Positions 6,573-7,005 of a DNA stretch of 7,005 nt are shown piece after piece. Every line of letters begins with the position of its first letter. The stretch's first letter is position 1. The DNA is from an uncultured Pseudomonadota bacterium (GTDB lineage: Bacteria; Pseudomonadota; Alphaproteobacteria; CACZRW01). The translations under genes and the position numbers were made by a program. The stretch spans positions 1-7,005 of the forward strand of contig CACZRW010000132.1 of assembly GCA_902783675.1 (NCBI GenBank), read 5' to 3'. Below the pieces are notes generated by a model. The model made no database searches and was not told where the DNA came from. It saw nothing but the letters and a program-made list of their open reading frames with translations.

Positions 6573-6800
6573 TAAAAAACCAGGTGAGGATCTACGACCT
6601 CGCTCAGGGTCTCACAGCCCTTTCTAGAAGGATAGGTCGTTTTCGTAGGCGGCCGCAAGATTATGACATTTGCTTCCATGGGGCAAATGTCAGCATACAT
6701 GGTTATGGTTTTTAGCAATCATTGCCGCATCATCTTTCCTTCTTTTTGGGTTGTGAACATCCGCTTGCACAGGGGCAGGACGCTTTTTGCCTGTGCGAGG
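6573..6800. ncRNA. candidate structured RNA or leader of unknown type
   Basis: Within the 418-bp stretch 6437-6854, which has no convincing protein gene, this part is dense in inverted repeats. ACGACCT (6594-6600) pairs with AGGTCGT (6634-6640) around AGGG/CCCT (6606-6609, 6618-6621). TGACATTTGC (6664-6673) pairs perfectly with GCAAATGTCA (6683-6692), extendable by three pairs. GCGGC (6649-6653) can close with GCCGC (6724-6728) around that hairpin. CTTGCACAGG (6764-6773) pairs with CCTGTGCGAG (6790-6799), one wobble. The strand is unclear: on the plus strand a weak promoter (GCTTGC 6544, GATAAT 6566) would make it a leader of the pilin-like gene; on the minus strand GTGAG/CTCAC (6584-6615) followed by six T (6574-6579) looks like a terminator. 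It does not match tmRNA, 6S, SRP or RNase P landmarks I know. Confidence 0.35.
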
Positions 6801-6854
6801 CACACGAATACTTTTGTGATTAAATGAGTGTTTGCGATGAAAGGCGGTTTAGAA

Positions 6855-7005
6855 ATGAAAGTTCAAGGTTCAAAGACAAGTAAAGCGGCGCCAGCCGCAG
6901 AATACAAAGGCGAACAAAAGGGCTCATTATTGCTTGAGGCGATAGTTGTCCTTGGCATGATAGCGACCTTTACGCCGATGTTATACAAACATGTCGCGGA
7001 CCGAC
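6855..7005 (+). CDS. prepilin-like protein, 3' part cut by window edge
   Basis: Fifty codons are visible. After a hydrophilic leader of 23 residues ending in QKG comes SLLLEAIVVLGMIATFTP, then YKHVADR. Gly at -1, a hydrophobic stretch and Glu at +5 are the hallmarks of a type IV prepilin or pseudopilin cleaved by a prepilin peptidase; the hydrophobic helix then anchors the protein in the inner membrane and packs in the pilus core. The body that would tell major pilin, pseudopilin or PilV-like tip protein apart is missing. The ATG at 6855 was preferred for the GGCGG 7 bases upstream; an in-frame ATG at 6837, without a ribosome-binding site, would add six residues. An in-frame TGA at 6825 limits the frame upstream. 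The Ala/Lys-rich leader is longer than the 5-10 residues of classical type IVa leaders. It is separated from the rest of the window by the structured region. Confidence 0.65.
   Translation, partial: MKVQGSKTSKAAPAAEYKGEQKGSLLLEAIVVLGMIATFTPMLYKHVADR

Noticed and set aside
6764..6800. Resemblance to the c-di-GMP (GEMM) riboswitch through GCACAGGGGCA and GGACGC
   Set aside because: The two pieces belong to one simple hairpin; the second stem and the conserved core of GEMM are missing.
6573..6800. tmRNA, 6S RNA, SRP RNA or RNase P RNA
   Set aside because: No tag-peptide frame or T-arm, no SRP GGAAGG-type loop, and no RNase P conserved cores could be found on either strand.
6663..6827. 54-codon plus-strand frame starting MTFASMGQMS in the structured region
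   Set aside because: No ribosome-binding site, its start lies inside a perfect hairpin, and the composition looks like translated non-coding DNA; no family resemblance.
6690..6836. Minus-strand basic frame ending in KNHNHVC
   Set aside because: No ATG start apart from one ten codons before the stop; a GTG start lacks a ribosome-binding site; length about 34 residues.

Overview
The window looks like chromosomal DNA from a Gram-negative bacterium, most likely an alphaproteobacterium. The evidence is an LpxI-type UDP-2,3-diacylglucosamine hydrolase (the alphaproteobacterial alternative to LpxH) directly followed by lpxB, plus a ComEC/Rec2 protein whose C-terminal region is the degenerate type I associate with that class. 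Base composition is moderate by eye, between 40 and 50% G+C. The species cannot be named from the sequence alone.

Left part, positions 1-3946: a tight plus-strand operon. The 3' part of lpxI runs straight into lpxB, and lpxB into comEC, each stop codon touching the next ATG. The first two genes are consecutive (or nearly so) steps of lipid A synthesis: LpxI makes lipid X from UDP-diacylglucosamine, and LpxB condenses lipid X with another UDP-diacylglucosamine. comEC is a multi-pass membrane protein of the DNA-uptake channel family and appears to share the transcript.

Middle, 3944-4388: a convergent and then divergent intergenic region. A minus-strand tRNA-Leu(UAA) with its own promoter and terminator faces comEC. 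The last part of this tRNA gene plus its terminator (51 bp) is perfectly duplicated next to the comEC stop codon. Between the two copies lies a palindrome-rich segment that forms, with the duplicated tRNA end, a nested inverted-repeat element and a tRNA-like fold ending in CCA. This is the oddest part of the window.

Right part, 4311-6360: a two-gene phosphate-uptake unit, with a promoter whose -10 box is a perfect TATAAT. It encodes a PhoU-like DUF47 protein and a PiT-family phosphate permease, followed by a short terminator. A minus-strand tRNA-His(GUG) with its own promoter comes next.

Far right, 6437-7005: about 400 bp without a convincing protein gene but with several strong hairpins (possible unknown structured RNA or leader), then the start of a plus-strand gene with a class III prepilin-like leader, cut by the window edge. 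No CRISPR array, insertion-sequence transposase or rRNA was seen. The candidate novelties are the tRNA-derived palindromic element and the structured region before the pilin-like gene.
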